Positions 1 through 10,097 are shown, counted from the first letter of the stretch. The stretch: DNA of 64,000 bases from Pachyseris speciosa (GCA_016490735.1 JAEMWC010000347.1:273501-337500); one strand, 5' to 3'. Program-made: numbers and translations. The notes: generated by a model not told the origin, from the sequence alone.

Positions 1-277
1 AGTTTTACAACAAACTTGCTAGACTTGTGCGGACTTTGACAACAATGGATAAACTACAGACCGCACAGTGTGATGTGTACACATTAATGGACAATTGTGG
101 ACCCGTTAGACAATTATTACCCAGACAGATGACAAGTGGGAGGAGTGGACACTAGAGCAACTCGTGGAGGCTTTGCGGAAGTATGTTGACAGAAACCCGG
201 TGCGAATGGAGCGACGGAAAACGAAACATGGAGAAATTACTGATGCAGGGTTCACACAGATATGGCAATACTAACAA

Positions 278-727
278 GTGCGTTTACTGCGTCGCTACAA
301 GCCATTCGAGTGTCAATTGTACAAGGGTGTTGACTGTGCCAGCCAGAAGGGAACTCCTACGAAGGAAAAATTGTGTTGCAAATGTACTGGTCACAACCAT
401 CTTGCATCTGAATGCATATCGAAGCCGTGCCGAAACTGTGGACAACGCCATCAGACATCTGTTTCTGAAAGAATGTGGTCAACTGTTCCTGAAAAAGGCA
501 ACGTTACAGCATCAACAGAAAACAACCTGAGTGCATCCACCTCGTCACTTTCCACATTACACGCCACAGTGTGCGCAATGGTGAATGGACAGGAAGTAAG
601 AATCATGATTGACACCGGAGCTCCAACATTATTACACAACTGGGACTGTCACCAATGCGGCACGAAACGAGATGCATTGAGCAAATGTACTGAAGTGTTA
701 CAAGAAGAGTGGGGATTTACCCTTTAA
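278..727 (+). pseudogene. BEL/Pao gag zinc knuckles and start of aspartic protease
   Basis: The reading frame has a paired zinc-knuckle region (CCKCTGHNHLASEC, then CRNCGQRHQTS) typical of the gag/protease junction of BEL/Pao elements, in which nucleocapsid knuckles bind element RNA. About 80 residues later comes VRIMIDTGA, the aspartic protease active-site motif DTGA at about 611-622. After that the frame runs out and the rest of the protease is not continuous. The upstream gag (1-277) is in other frames and poorly readable. Broken by frameshifts, so a pseudogene. Confidence 0.7.
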
Positions 728-1495
728 AGATCCAGTCAACCGTTGTGGATGGTTTTAACCTTGTCGTGAATTGCATAAATGCTGAGAAGGACGTGCTGAC
801 TTACTTACCTAATCCAAGAATCAAGGATTTAAAACGGAGGTACCCTCGACTCCGAAGGCTACAATTGAGCGGTGAAAATGTCTCGACAGATCAGCTCCTC
901 TGCACATCATCTTAGTGGCACATGTTAGCGGCAGTAGTTAACCAGCGAATCCGGTCGACAAAGCCCCTAGTTCTTGGCTACAATCCTGACCAAGACCCTG
1001 GTGCTGAATTCACGATGTTGGAGTAGGTTCTGTATGGGAGGCTTATTTCAAACAGTGATGGTGTAGAGAAGGAATTCTTTTTAAACTCAAGCCGAAGTGA
1101 TTTCGAGATGTGCTTGGCCTAGATGATCCAGAAACCCCAGATTCTTCATTTCAAGAGGACTTCCCAGAACATATCCAGTTCAAGGTTAAAAGGTTTTACG
1201 AGACACGGCTCCCTTGGATGATCCACAATGCAGTGCTCCCAAGTAACAAGGATTAGGCACTGGCACGACTTTTGGGAACGACAAGACGCTTGGATAAGAG
1301 CTAGAAGTTGGGAGAGTATAATGCCATCACGCAAGAGCAAGTCCATAAGGGGATACTCAAGCCAGCCCCATCTCAGCCCACTGGGTAAACTGTACACTAT
1401 GTACCCCATCATTCTGTAATTCGCGAAGAGGCGGGTCTACAAAGACACGCATAGTCTATGACTGCTCAGCCAAGATCAGCGAGTCACAACCTTCG

Positions 1496-2233
1496 TTGAA
1501 TGATTACTTAGAAACCGGTCCAGCCTTGCAAACCTTTCTTTTTGACATTCTCCTTCGAAATCGAATGAAGAAGTTATGCATTACAGTAGACACTGGGAAG
1601 ACATTTCACCAGATTCGCATTCATGAAGACGATCGTGATGCGCAAAGCGTGCTGTGGTTCAACAACGTGGACAAGCGGAAGGTGGTCGAGTACCGCTTTA
1701 CTCGAGTGATCTTTGGTACATCACCTAGCCTTTACATTTTGAGAGCAACTCTTCAGAAGCATTTGTCGGCATACCAAGAAGATTTCCCAGACACAATCAA
1801 GGCATTGATGGACGACACGTACGTTTATGATATACAGTATGGAAGTGCCAAAGCGAAGGACCTAGCGAAGTTCAAGGAAGAAGCCACACAAATCAGGCAG
1901 AAAGGGGGATTCTCATTACACAAATGGCAAAGCAATGTACCCGCCCTCGAAGGTGTCCCTCAGCACAAGGAATCAGACAGAGAAGATCACACGACCAGGA
2001 TATTGCGCACCCAGTGGGACAAGTTGACAGATACAGTGTCTGGTAACTTTAAGCCATGCTACTCGTTAACAGAACCATTGACGAAGCGGAAGATGTTGGC
2101 AGCAATTAACGGCCTCTATATCATCCTTGGTTTGGCTTCCCCGGTTACGATTATTGGAAAGGTTATATTCAGCGAAGTTTGTTCACAGAAGATTTCGTGG
2201 GATGAGCCACTCCCAAATTTAATTGTAGAGTAG
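1496..2233 (+). pseudogene. BEL/Pao reverse transcriptase fragment
   Basis: This 245-codon stretch carries the RT palm. DTGKTFHQIRIHEDDRDAQS is the first catalytic-Asp region of Pao-type RT, usually D-x-x-K-x-F-x-Q-I. MDDTYVYD at about 1807-1830 is the double-Asp box and keeps both aspartates. LHKWQSNV about 45 residues further is a Pao-family signature after the catalytic box. The motif between the two catalytic boxes (FGTSPSLYIL) is close to the family form. Upstream RT (about 1140-1495) is present but frame-shifted and on stops. Function would be copying element RNA into DNA; this copy is dead. Confidence 0.8.
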
Positions 2234-2289
2234 TGTACAAAGTGGATCAACAGTCAGTGTCGAGAAGTGTGGTGGACTAAAACAAAAGG

Positions 2290-2630
2290 GAACTGTTGCT
2301 TCACGGGTTCTCAGACGCCAGTAACTCTGCGGTGTTTTTGCAGCTGTTTGTGTTACTGCCAAATACTGGGACGGGCCAGTGAGCCACAACCTTCTTGTTT
2401 CCAAGGCAAGAATCGCTCCCAAGAACACGTTGATTCCACGCTTGGAACTTGTTGCGGCACTCACTCTTGCCAGGTTGCTCAATCATGTTACTAAGGCAAC
2501 TGGCATCAACATGTTTCTTGAGTCCCATGCATGGTGGACAGCACCACCGTGCTCTACTGGCTGGCACATAAAGGCAAGTGGTCGCAATACGTGGTTAACA
2601 GAGTGGGGAAGATAAACGATTGTGGCAATT
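2290..2630 (+). pseudogene. BEL/Pao RNase H-like region
   Basis: Across two frames I read HGFSDASNSAVFAAV (first Asp of RNase H), then SKARIAPKNTLIPRLELVAA (the conserved IPRLEL segment with the catalytic Glu), then DSTTVLYWLAHKGKW (third Asp). At least two frameshifts separate these. It sits directly after the RT, as expected in BEL/Pao pol. Confidence 0.7.
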
Positions 2631-3109
2631 TCACATAGTATTATCTTCCGACAGCTTAGAATCCAAGTGACTTAGGAACCACGGGAGTGTCCCCTTCGAG
2701 AATTGATCAGTTCTGACTGAAGGGTCCTGACTGGTTGACTCACGCTGACAAGTGGCCAGAGCAAGTGGAAGTCCAGGAACAGACGTTTCTTGGAAGAGAG
2801 GAAACCCAGGATTCGCCAGACAAATGGGCAAATGAACTTCTCCAGAAGCACGAGTACTGGACGCTTCTAAGGATCACAGCATTCACGTTGAGGTTCATCA
2901 GCAACTGTCGGAAAGTGACCAAACTACATGGGCCCCTTACAAGAGAAGAAATTAAAGAAGCTGAACAGAGGTGGATCAAACTCGCCCAAAGGGGTTGTGA
3001 ACAAAGAAACGATGTCCCCATCAAGAAGGACACCTCAGGGAGCTAGCACTTGTATGGACGAGTACCTGACTACCACCCAGTTTTCCTGCCACGACAACAC
3101 AGATTGGAA

Positions 3110-3700
3110 GAGATGGTAATTGAACATTGCCATCGGTTGAATCTGCACGGGGAGTCCATACCACAATGAATAAAGTACGGGAGACATTTTGGATCCCTCA
3201 ATTGCGACGTATTACCTGAAAGCTGAGGTTTGCCTGTAACCACTGCAAGCGGTTCAGAGCGAAGGCTTTGTCAGCACCACCAATGGCTGCCCTGCCGTCA
3301 ATCCCAACGGAGTTTGCAGATCCATTTTCCTCTACTGGGGTTGATTTCTTTGGTAAAAATCTACTACAAGCGCCGTGGGTCCAACCCAGGGAAGGCGTAT
3401 GTAGTCTTATTCACGTGCGTCTGTACTCGTGCCATCCATCTCAAGTTATGCACCGACATGAGTGTTTAGCAATTTAAACGAGCATTGAAAGAATTTGTGG
3501 CTAGACGAGGTGCTCCCCAAACGATAGTGAGCGATAATGCAACGATTTTCATAGCGACCAAGAAATGGCTCAAGACTCTCAAGAAGATGAAGACCTGAAC
3601 AACTATCTCGCATCACACCAGGGCACCTTGGTGGGGTGGATTTTTCGAGCGGATGGTGGGCGTCGTCAAGTCTTGCCTTTCTAAGGTCATTGGTGGTGCA
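3110..3700 (+). pseudogene. BEL/Pao integrase zinc-binding and DDE core, frameshifted
   Basis: The HHCC zinc-binding part (HCHRLNLHGG, then CNHCKRF) lies at about 3125-3255. The catalytic core follows: TGVDFFGK (first Asp) at about 3337-3360, IVSDNATIF (second Asp) at about 3524-3550, and GGFFERMVGVVKS (Glu) at about 3636-3675. Frameshifts and stops separate the three. Integrase joins element cDNA to the host genome; this copy cannot. Confidence 0.7.
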
Positions 3701-3739
3701 CTGTTGTAATTGCAGAATTAGAAGAAACCCCACTGGATG

Positions 3740-4311
3740 CGGAATGCTTTGCTAATAACAGGCCTCTGTGTTACGTAGGTGAAGAGTTCGGACAGCGAAC
3801 AATAACGCCAAACATCCTTATCAGAGGCAGGCCCTCAGCTCTTCTCGAAGAAAACGTTGACACTTTGGAGAACATAATACGGTATTTGAAGATGTGCCGA
3901 TTGCAGCTGCTAAAACGTTGGGTGACAGAGTATCTTCATGCATTAGAGGAGAGCCCTAAGACGCCAGTGACTGGAACTATGAAGGTTCCCTCAAATGGGT
4001 CAGTGGTCTTAATCAAGGATTCTGTCAAGGGCTCTGGAAAGTGGAAGCTCGGAAGAGTGGAAGGTCAAATAAAGGGAAGGGATGGCGTTCTGAGAGGATT
4101 CAAGATAAAAACGGGATACGGATACGTTGTCGAACGACCAGTTCAGCTTGTTGCAGATTTGGAAATATGCGCACCTCTGCAGCCGCAGAACACAGTTTTG
4201 AATCCAGATGTGCCAGAGTTCCGACCGCGACGCCAAACTGGGCTTGCAGCAAAGGACACTGCAAGGAACAGGATGATCGGAATTGCAATGAACGATTTAG
4301 AGGACAATTAA
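3740..4311 (+). pseudogene. BEL/Pao integrase C-terminal (DUF5641-like) domain
   Basis: From about 3775 the text YVGEEFGQRTITPNILIRGR matches the integrase tail of BEL/Pao elements. The 148-codon frame at 3865-4311 ends with VLIKDSVKGSGKWKLGRVEG and VVERPVQLVADLEI, the usual DUF5641 pattern (VVLIKD...W.LGRV...DG..R...V....RPV..L..LE). The stop at 4309-4311 is about 30 bases before the polypurine tract. This is the best preserved part of the element. Confidence 0.8.
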
Positions 4312-4353
4312 GATTTTATTAAAGTTGCTTGTTAGCACTTTAATAGGGGGAGA

Positions 4354-4614
4354 GTGTCGTAGGTTCCACAGTTTTTATGACGCAATATTATTCAACGTGA
4401 CATCCGGGTAGTTATCATGACCATATTTGGTCATGTTTTTGCACAAAAAAAAGCACAACATGTACAACTTTAATTTTTGGTTTTTCTTCGGTTCTCGGTT
4501 TTACACCCGCGGTTTTACTCGGTTTTACTTTGGATTTGATTGTCGCGTCGTTGGCTCGAGGTTAAATACATATTGAGAAGAATATTTCAGTGTTTACGGA
4601 TTTTATTGGGACAA
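4354..4614 (+). repeat. Probable 3' LTR of the BEL/Pao element
   Basis: The segment follows a purine tract and begins TGTCGTAGGTTCC. It holds an A-rich run near 4445 and a TATA-like patch (TTAAATACATATT, about 4561-4575). The right end is set at ...GGGACAACA by the TG...CA rule and is uncertain by tens of bases. The 5' LTR is outside the window, so identity cannot be tested. Confidence 0.4.
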
Positions 4615-5137
4615 CAGGGCCAACTACGGCCAGCGTACGTTTTACGTCAACAAATCCTTATCGGTACAATCTACGCACGCTTTTTGCCTGCGCTCTGATT
4701 TCAACTGAGATTTCTTACAACGCCTTGACACTTTTAACTCCAAATTTCACATCATACCAACACAAAACTGTGTTTGTTGCCGTCAGACATTGCCTTAATG
4801 ACCATCTATAGGACGCAGGAAGTTAACACCCAATTTCGCCCAAATTGATCGCCAATTATGCCAATTTCAGCTTACCGCAAAAAGCCACATTTTCAAACAC
4901 CATTTCCCGCTACACAAGCCTAGCCGAACAAAACCAACCTATCTTCGAAGCCTAACATACAACCGTCATATTTGCAAGGTCTCGCCCACAAACAAAAAAA
5001 CAAACAAACAAAAATACAAACCAGCAATACAAAGATAAATAACCAGACAAGCAGTTGCAAAAAGGTTGAGACACTGACTCGAAAATTCCCTTCCTCTACC
5101 TAAAACCCCTTTTCCAGTTAAAAAGTAAAGGCACAAG
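4615..5137. other. Intergenic, nothing recognised
   Basis: AT-rich sequence with an (A/C)-rich low-complexity patch at about 4988-5012. I see no coding signal or repeat structure beyond that. Confidence 0.4.
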
Positions 5138-5240
5138 GCCCCTCCCTCCCCCTCCCATTTTTCAGTGTTGATACCCTTTCGTTTGAATCGCAAGTGGAGA
5201 TCGACAGAACTTTGCTTCGGGGGGAGGGGGAGGGGCATTA
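5138..5240. repeat. Small C-rich/G-rich foldback repeat
   Basis: The left edge has CCCCTCCCTCCCCCTCCC and the right edge GGGGGGAGGGGGAGGGG, so the ends are inverted complements around a roughly 65-bp centre. The same kind of ends occurs at 24077-24186. It is probably a short MITE-like element. Confidence 0.4.
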
Positions 5241-5311
5241 GGAATGCAGTGACTTGTATGACAAGCATTGTACGGTTATTGACAGTGAGTGTCTCAACTC
5301 TGTTTGCAATT

Positions 5312-5366
5312 GCTTGTAGCTGTACTTAGAGTCAGATGTAAAGAAAAATATGTGTAAACCTGTCAG
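5312..5366 (+). repeat. Ty3-like LTR fragment (same family as 18177-18236)
   Basis: AGCTGTACTTAGAGTCAGAT and GTCAGCCGAAGATTAA match the segment at 18177-18236 with few changes. It is part of the LTR/leader unit better preserved near 18130-18410. Confidence 0.55.
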
Positions 5367-5379
5367 CCGAAGATTAACC

Positions 5380-5689
5380 TAAGCCCCAATTTTTTTTTTC
5401 GCTAAAATAAATCTTTGCACCTGTTTGAAACGCATTGCGCATTTTCTTAGCAAATCTTGACTAGTTATTTTGAGTTTTTTAGGGTGTTAAAGTTGCTGAC
5501 TGGCAACATAAAGAGAAAAGATAAAAATTGACTATTGCAATGGTTAGATGCCCACAACAAAGTACATTGTTCCACTTACGACGAGTTAATCGACGAGAGC
5601 TGAACTGCCTCCACGGTACTGTACAGGTTTCTTCACGAATCGCGCTGAATCCTCCAACCACTTTTAAAGAAACGTTCAAACGTCTCCAC
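5380..5689. other. Intergenic, no feature recognised
   Basis: Contains a T-run (5391-5399) and plain AT-rich sequence. Short open frames on both strands look like chance. Confidence 0.3.
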
Positions 5690-5845
5690 CAATTATGTTA
5701 TATTCTCCACCAATTATGTTAAGATTCTCGTAGGTTCTCCGACCAGAATGTTACATTGACCGCCGAGTGTGTGGGGGACGTCTCCAGGCGGACCTACTCA
5801 AACGGTAGGCACACTCGCCTAACGAGCAGGCATCAAGACTCTACA
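5690..5845 (-). repeat. Ty3-like LTR end and primer-binding region, inverted
   Basis: The reverse complement matches 18243-18390: AGTGTGCCTACCGTTTGAGT, the block with CCCCCACACACTCGGCGGTC, and AATTGGTGGAGAA. The last is a typical LTR-end/primer-binding stretch and is present twice here in tandem (5690-5719). It is inverted relative to the + strand fragment at 5312-5366, so the LTR was rearranged. Confidence 0.55.
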
Positions 5846-6016
5846 ACAAGTACGGATTTGTTTGGTTATTACATGAGCAAGGTTTTTAAGTAACAGTATT
5901 TTTCTTTGAGTTTGGGTTTTTAGTTTTAGTGTGTAAAACGTGTTGTTTTCGTTATAAGTTATTTCTTGAGTGACTGAAAGTTCATATTTATCAAATTTAA
6001 TTGCGTGATGCTTTAA

Positions 6017-6113
6017 CCCTTTCACTCCCAAGGGGTCTCCCTTTGACGAGTAATTTTATCGTCTGGCGTTAGACAGATTAAAATCTATAAAGTCACTCTT
6101 GGGAGTGAAAGGG
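6017..6113. mobile_element. 97-bp piggyBac-type MITE with TTAA target duplication
   Basis: The ends are CCCTTTCACTCCCAAG and CTTGGGAGTGAAAGGG, perfect inverted complements. TTAA stands on both sides (6013-6016 and 6114-6117). TTAA duplication with CCC/GGG termini is the piggyBac pattern. There is no coding capacity. Confidence 0.7.
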
Positions 6114-6129
6114 TTAACGGAGGCGAATC

Positions 6130-6975
6130 ATGATGAGAGCTTGTTCAATTTCTAACCTGTTGGTTGACTTTCCAGTTTTTCGTGGTGACGACAGCGAAGA
6201 CGTAAATGAGTTTGTCGATAATTTTAGGCGTGCCGCGAAGTTAAATGGCTGGTCTGAAAGAAATTTGGTGTTTAGGACTCCCGTTATTTCTTAAAGGGCA
6301 TGCTAGTGCTTGGTTGAAATCTTTACAGAATGGCAGCGAGTTCACTTTTGATGAATTAATCTCTGCTTTGATAGAGCATTTTGCTTCTGTGGCTAATGAG
6401 TTGCGTATTCGGCAAGCCTTGAGCAATCTCCGCCAGCACAAAAAGGAGACTGTCGCTGATTATTTGTTCAATGTTTCCTCACGTTTGAATTTGCGATGCC
6501 TAGGTCTGAGTGAATTCATTATTTCGTACAGGGTTTGAAACCCAAGATCCGTGAGTATGTGATTCTTCAGCAACCTGTCAGTTTTGAAGTTGCGGTGAAT
6601 TTTTCCAAGTAAAAGGAAACAGTTTTGTCTAGTTTGGACAGTTCTTGACGCCGAACAAATGGCACCCCAAGTTGCTCGAGAGCTCATCAGTGTTGTGACA
6701 AGACAAAAAACAGAAGTTAACGCTTTCAGTCAACAAAATACTAGTGGCGATGACATATGGTCAGTTTGACATATAAAAGGAAGAAATTGAACAAGCTATG
6801 TTTGGTGCTGCTCGCGATTTGTGTAAGTTTCCGCAGCGAAGAAATTCCGGTTTCCAGTCGAGAGGCTCGCCCCTTACTCATAGCGATCGTGTTTGTTATA
6901 ACACAGGCAGCGCAGACATACTGTATGCGTAGTTATAAGCTTAACATTCTGCATATAGTCAAAATATTGATGTAA
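6130..6975 (+). pseudogene. Ty3-type retrotransposon gag, decayed
   Basis: Across two frames I read FPVFRGDDSEDVNEFVDNF, LPLFLKGHASAWLKSL, LRIRQALSNLRQHKKETVAD and FVQGLKPKIREYV. This is the capsid (Retrotrans_gag, PF03732-type) pattern: a hydrophobic GxAxxW segment then the QxxxETVxxY segment then GL.P.I...V. Frameshifts lie near 6245 and 6520, and stops follow. A relic of a zinc knuckle (VCYNTGSAD, second Cys changed) is at about 6890-6920. The matching pol is absent. Confidence 0.7.
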
Positions 6976-7039
6976 AAGTTCAAAATTAAATATTGTTTTA
7001 ATTTAATATCACTATATGTTTGTTTGTTTGAATATGTGA

Positions 7040-7400
7040 ATTTTTTTCAGGCTTTATTTTCACTACTGCATGCTTAAGTAGTGTTCATAACTGCGATGAT
7101 CATTCACGTATTCATTCTTTAATCCGCAGTTCAAATATATGATTTTCCTATATTCATTCTCATATATTAACCACTCACGGCTATATTAGGAACCAACAAA
7201 ACGACCAGATGGCTTGTTAGCTCAGTCGGTAGAGCGCTGCACCGGTAGGCCGGTTCCACTAATCCCGTACAAGCCTAATTTTTTTTCAGGCTTTCTTTTC
7301 ACTACTGCTTAAGTAGTGTTCATAACTGCGATGATCATTCACATATTCAATCATTAATCCGCAGTTCAAGTATATGATTTTCATATATTCATTCTCATGT
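7040..7400 (+). repeat. tRNA-derived SINE, tandem/partial copies
   Basis: A tRNA-like head lies at 7211-7275: the A-box-like TAGCTCAGTCGGTAGAGCGC is clear, while the B box is degenerate (GGTTCCACTAATCCC). The SINE tail (TTCAGGCTTT, AGTAGTGTTCATAACTGCGA, TGATCATTCAC) occurs twice, at about 7049-7180 and 7287-7400. A related tail is at 46385-46430, and a reverse head at 48045-48085. The first copy lacks its head or is joined to another copy. Confidence 0.65.
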
Positions 7401-7639
7401 TTGTTTGTGTTGCTCAATAACTGGTCTATTTTGCGGTGCTTCTGGCCGGTTCGCCTGCTATCATAACCGTGTTAATCTTAGAGCCATATTCACGGTTCAA
7501 AAGGTGTCTAAAAATTCGAAATATTCTCAAGAAAAGCTCACTTACCTTTAACTGAAAGCTTCCTTGGGTGTCCTGGCCTGTTTAAATGGCGATTTTTCGC
7601 TTTTTGTTACCAGAGGGATCTTCCATTAAAGATCTTTAG

Positions 7640-7765
7640 ACTGCGAGTAGTCTCTTGTTTCGGCGATGGATTGTGGGGCGGGCGAAAGACGCGCGCGCGC
7701 GAAGTTGCGAGGAGACGCGACGCGAGGGGAGCGCCGAAAATGCCAGGGAGTTTGAATTTAGCGCG
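7640..7765 (+). repeat. GC-rich dispersed repeat, inverted partner at 55140-55285
   Basis: GATGGATTGTGGGGCGGGCG, then GCGCGCGCGCGAAGTTGCGA, then CGAGGGGAGCGCC. The reverse complement of these blocks recurs at 55180-55262, which shows a shared repeat family. Base composition is far more GC-rich than its surroundings. Confidence 0.5.
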
Positions 7766-8182
7766 TACATTCCAAGCGCAAAACTCTGGTTGGCTCTTTC
7801 TTAGAATCTGTCAACACAGTATACAAGCCGCTGTCAACACTCATGATAATATCGACTCGCTACAGATTACAGACTTGTCTCAATTAGTTATAACCACTTT
7901 GACAAGAGGTTTTTCAGTTTTTCGTTCAAGGTCACCGTAAACTCTTTAATCTCTGAGCGATCAGGGCCATAATTTATGGACCTCCTCGCTCTTCTCGCTT
8001 CGGGTTTTCTTTTCCGGCAACGACTCCAGTCTAATTGATTTTGAGGTGGCAGAATTTGTAGAACAACTCCCAGCTAGAAAGGTGACCGTCGCATGAAAGC
8101 TCGCCAGAGATCAGTTTCGTGAAGATAACTTCCTTTTCTTTCATGTGAATACATCCTTGTATTTTCCCCGACAAGTCAACCT

Positions 8183-9058
8183 GTGAATGCAACACATCAA
8201 CCTCAAGGTCCACGTGGTCGCTACTGGAGGATGACACGATTTTCACGCGCTTCGTTAAAAATCGTTCAGATTGTATTTTTGCTTAGCCTTTTCTGTAGAA
8301 AAGGTCACAAGGTTGGTGCGTTTGACTACAATGTTAGTGTGCATGGGCAGATAGCTGAATTATCTTGTGGAAGGGAGCTATCAAGTGCTGTTCCTATGCG
8401 AAATCAATTCACGAAGCGGCCCGCCACTACTACGTGCGGTAATTATCTAAAGGCAAGTGCTTTTCTACGCTTCACCAGAGACCTCCTGTTCGTTAATGTT
8501 CTTATTTTATGTGGAGATATTGCTCAAAACCCTGGACCTGGCACGGCCAGCCGCGGTGTGGGCTTGAAAGTCTGCCATTGGAACATTCAGCAGCATCTTA
8601 CTAATAGCAAAGTGGAGGAGATCAGGGTCAAATTGACAAACTCAAACAATGAAGAAGATAAGCCTGATATTTTGATCTTAACTGAAACATTCTGTTCAGC
8701 GAAAGTGCCTGACTCGTTTTATTCTACTCCTGGATTCCGGATACATCGTAAAGATAGAATCGGGAGATCTGGTGGCGGGATTCTTGCCTTTGTAAACAGC
8801 TCTCTACAAGTCAAACGGCGCGAAGACCTCGAAGAAACCGATTTAGAGTGTTTGTGGCTTAAGACCTGCCCTTTCAAGTCGAAGCGCCCCCTACTTATTG
8901 CCGGTGTCTACCGTCCTCCTTCATATAAAGCGGCTGACGATAAGAGACTTGGAAAGAATATCGAGAACGCACATCTGTTGAACAGAGAAATCATTATTTT
9001 AGGCGACTTTAATATTGATTTCTTATGCGAAAGAAAGTCCAGAATCACTCTCTTCTAA
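8183..9058 (+). pseudogene. LINE ORF: leader with 2A-like motif plus APE endonuclease, N part
   Basis: Residues about 17-40 are hydrophobic (KIVQIVFLLSLFC), like a signal peptide. Residues 111-119 are GDIAQNPGP (8513-8539), preceded by the hydrophobic LLFVNVLILC. This matches the NPGP-ending 2A-type stop-carry-on peptide found in some APE LINEs, except that the usual Glu before x-N-P-G-P is Ala. The endonuclease starts at once: LKVCHWNIQ (Asn motif), PDILILTETF (catalytic Glu), LIAGVYRPPS (Tyr) and IIILGDFNIDF (Asp/Asn). The frame then shifts at about 9030-9050 and ends early. The first in-frame Met is used; a later Met at 8231 is equally possible. Confidence 0.8.
8513..8539 (+). other. 2A-like (NPGP) ribosome-skipping motif
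   Basis: The codons read G-D-I-A-Q-N-P-G-P. In active 2A peptides the consensus is D(V/I)ExNPGP, with peptide-bond skipping between G and the last P (here between 8536 and 8537). The Asp, Ile, Asn, Pro, Gly and Pro are kept; the Glu is replaced by Ala. A hydrophobic stretch lies directly upstream, as in LINE and NLR 2A sequences. Activity of this variant is unknown. Confidence 0.7.
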
Positions 9059-9398
9059 AAACATTGCGTAATTTGAATATGTTCCAACTTGTGCATAAAA
9101 TTACCAGGCCCGTGTCAAAAACTTGTCTTGACCATATTTGGTGTACTCACCCGAAGCGGCTTCACAATGTGAGGGTTATGTCCTCTGGAATATCTTATCA
9201 CCTCCCAGTTATTGTCACAAGGAAATTCACTAGATGCCCAAAGAACAATAAAGGTCAACTTATGACGATAACTCATCGGGACATAAAAGGTCTTAACAAA
9301 GAGAAATTTGTTTCATCGCTGCAGGTGGCCCCCTGGGACTGTGCCTTTGTGTTCGAGGATACCAATGATGTTGTTGACACCTGGTATAACGTGTTTAA
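9052..9398 (+). pseudogene. LINE APE endonuclease, C part
   Basis: In a new frame after the shift, the text runs LRNLNMFQLVHKITRPVS, then TCLDHIWCTH, then GISYHLPVIVTRKF. The last motif should be S-D-H in AP endonucleases; here the Asp is Tyr, so the catalytic pair is broken. The frame ends in WYNVF where the MITE interrupts it at a TTAA. Confidence 0.75.
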
Positions 9399-10097
9399 AG
9401 CCCTGGTCAAACGGCGCATGATAGTCGATGATAGTTGATTCTCTCCAAACTATCATCAACTGTCACCAACTATCATTCACATGGTCAAACGGCGCATGAT
9501 AGTCGATGATAGTTGATGATAGTTCACCGGCAGTCGCGCGAGCAAAGGTCACGCGAGCAGCTAGTTCCAGGCTCTTTCCGCGTAAAATGTGAGCACTAAA
9601 ATGGCTTCGCGAGAGACAAACTTGTAGAAGTATGAATTTATCGCGACGAAAGAGGGCGGCAGCTTGCTTAATAGTAATCGATTTGTTGGAGGGATGCGGT
9701 GTCTCTTCTAATTCTTGCGAGTTGACACTTTCTTCAAAAGATATCTTCTCTATGTTATCTTGGTCTTCAATATTTTCGTTGTCATGATTATCATCTTGGA
9801 TATAAACACGTATTTCTGAAGCTGCAGCTGAGCCTGGCGAGGAACTTTTGGCGGCCATTTTAAACGAGCCCGCCGATTTTCGGGGAAAACAGCTGACCAA
9901 AAACTATCATGAACTATCATACGCGTGGTCAAACGAGAAAAACTATCATCGACTATCATGAAGAATTTGAACAAGCTCAAAATGAATGATAGTTGATGAT
10001 AGTCGATGATAGTGCATGATAGTTGGTGGTCAAACGGAAGCGCGCGCTTCAACTATCATCGACTATCATCGACTATCATGCGCCGTTTGACCAGGGC
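9399..10097. mobile_element. 699-bp piggyBac-like MITE inside the LINE ORF, TTAA duplication
   Basis: TTAA is present at 9395-9398 and 10098-10101. Removing the element and one TTAA restores the LINE frame (VF|NDIIDEHLPLK), so the insertion is clean and later than the LINE. The terminal inverted repeat starts GCCCTGGTCAAACGGCGCAT and continues for at least 30 bases. Both sub-ends are arrays of ACTATCAT/ATGATAGT units, many as palindromic CGATGATAGT pairs. The end bases differ from classic piggyBac, so superfamily is inferred from the TTAA only. Confidence 0.8.
9463..9858 (-). CDS. Unrecognised 131-residue ORF carried by the MITE
   Basis: On the minus strand an ATG in good context (AAAATGGCCGCC) opens a frame beginning MAAKSSSPGSAAASEIRVY, followed by an acidic Asp/Asn/Glu-rich part (residues about 20-60) and KQAAALFRRDKFILLQVC. 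The frame runs to the stop near 9463 through the terminal repeats, so its real 3' end may be a splice site. It looks like the first exon of a transposon gene or a captured host exon. I do not recognise the family. Confidence 0.3.
   Translation of the reverse strand: MAAKSSSPGSAAASEIRVYIQDDNHDNENIEDQDNIEKISFEESVNSQELEETPHPSNKSITIKQAAALFRRDKFILLQVCLSRSHFSAHILRGKSLELAARVTFARATAGELSSTIIDYHAPFDHVNDSW

Larger units (their letters stand above)
1..4614 (+). mobile_element. BEL/Pao LTR retrotransposon, decayed, 5'-cut by window edge
   Basis: The domain order on the + strand is gag zinc knuckles, aspartic protease, reverse transcriptase, RNase H, integrase and a DUF5641-like C-terminal domain, which is the BEL/Pao (Semotivirus-type) pol order. 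The frame changes many times and stops interrupt every domain, so no full polyprotein can be made. A purine-rich run (AATAGGGGGAGAG) near 4342 followed by TGTCGTAGG looks like a polypurine tract and 3' LTR start. The 5' LTR and first part of gag lie outside the window. I see domains and order; family assignment rests on the integrase tail and on the RT context around the HKW motif. Confidence 0.85.

Noticed and set aside
1..4614. A functional retrovirus-like provirus
   Set aside because: Every domain has frameshifts or stops, and no envelope-like frame follows pol.
7211..7275. tRNA gene on the plus strand
   Set aside because: The B box is degenerate and the sequence runs into a repeated SINE tail.
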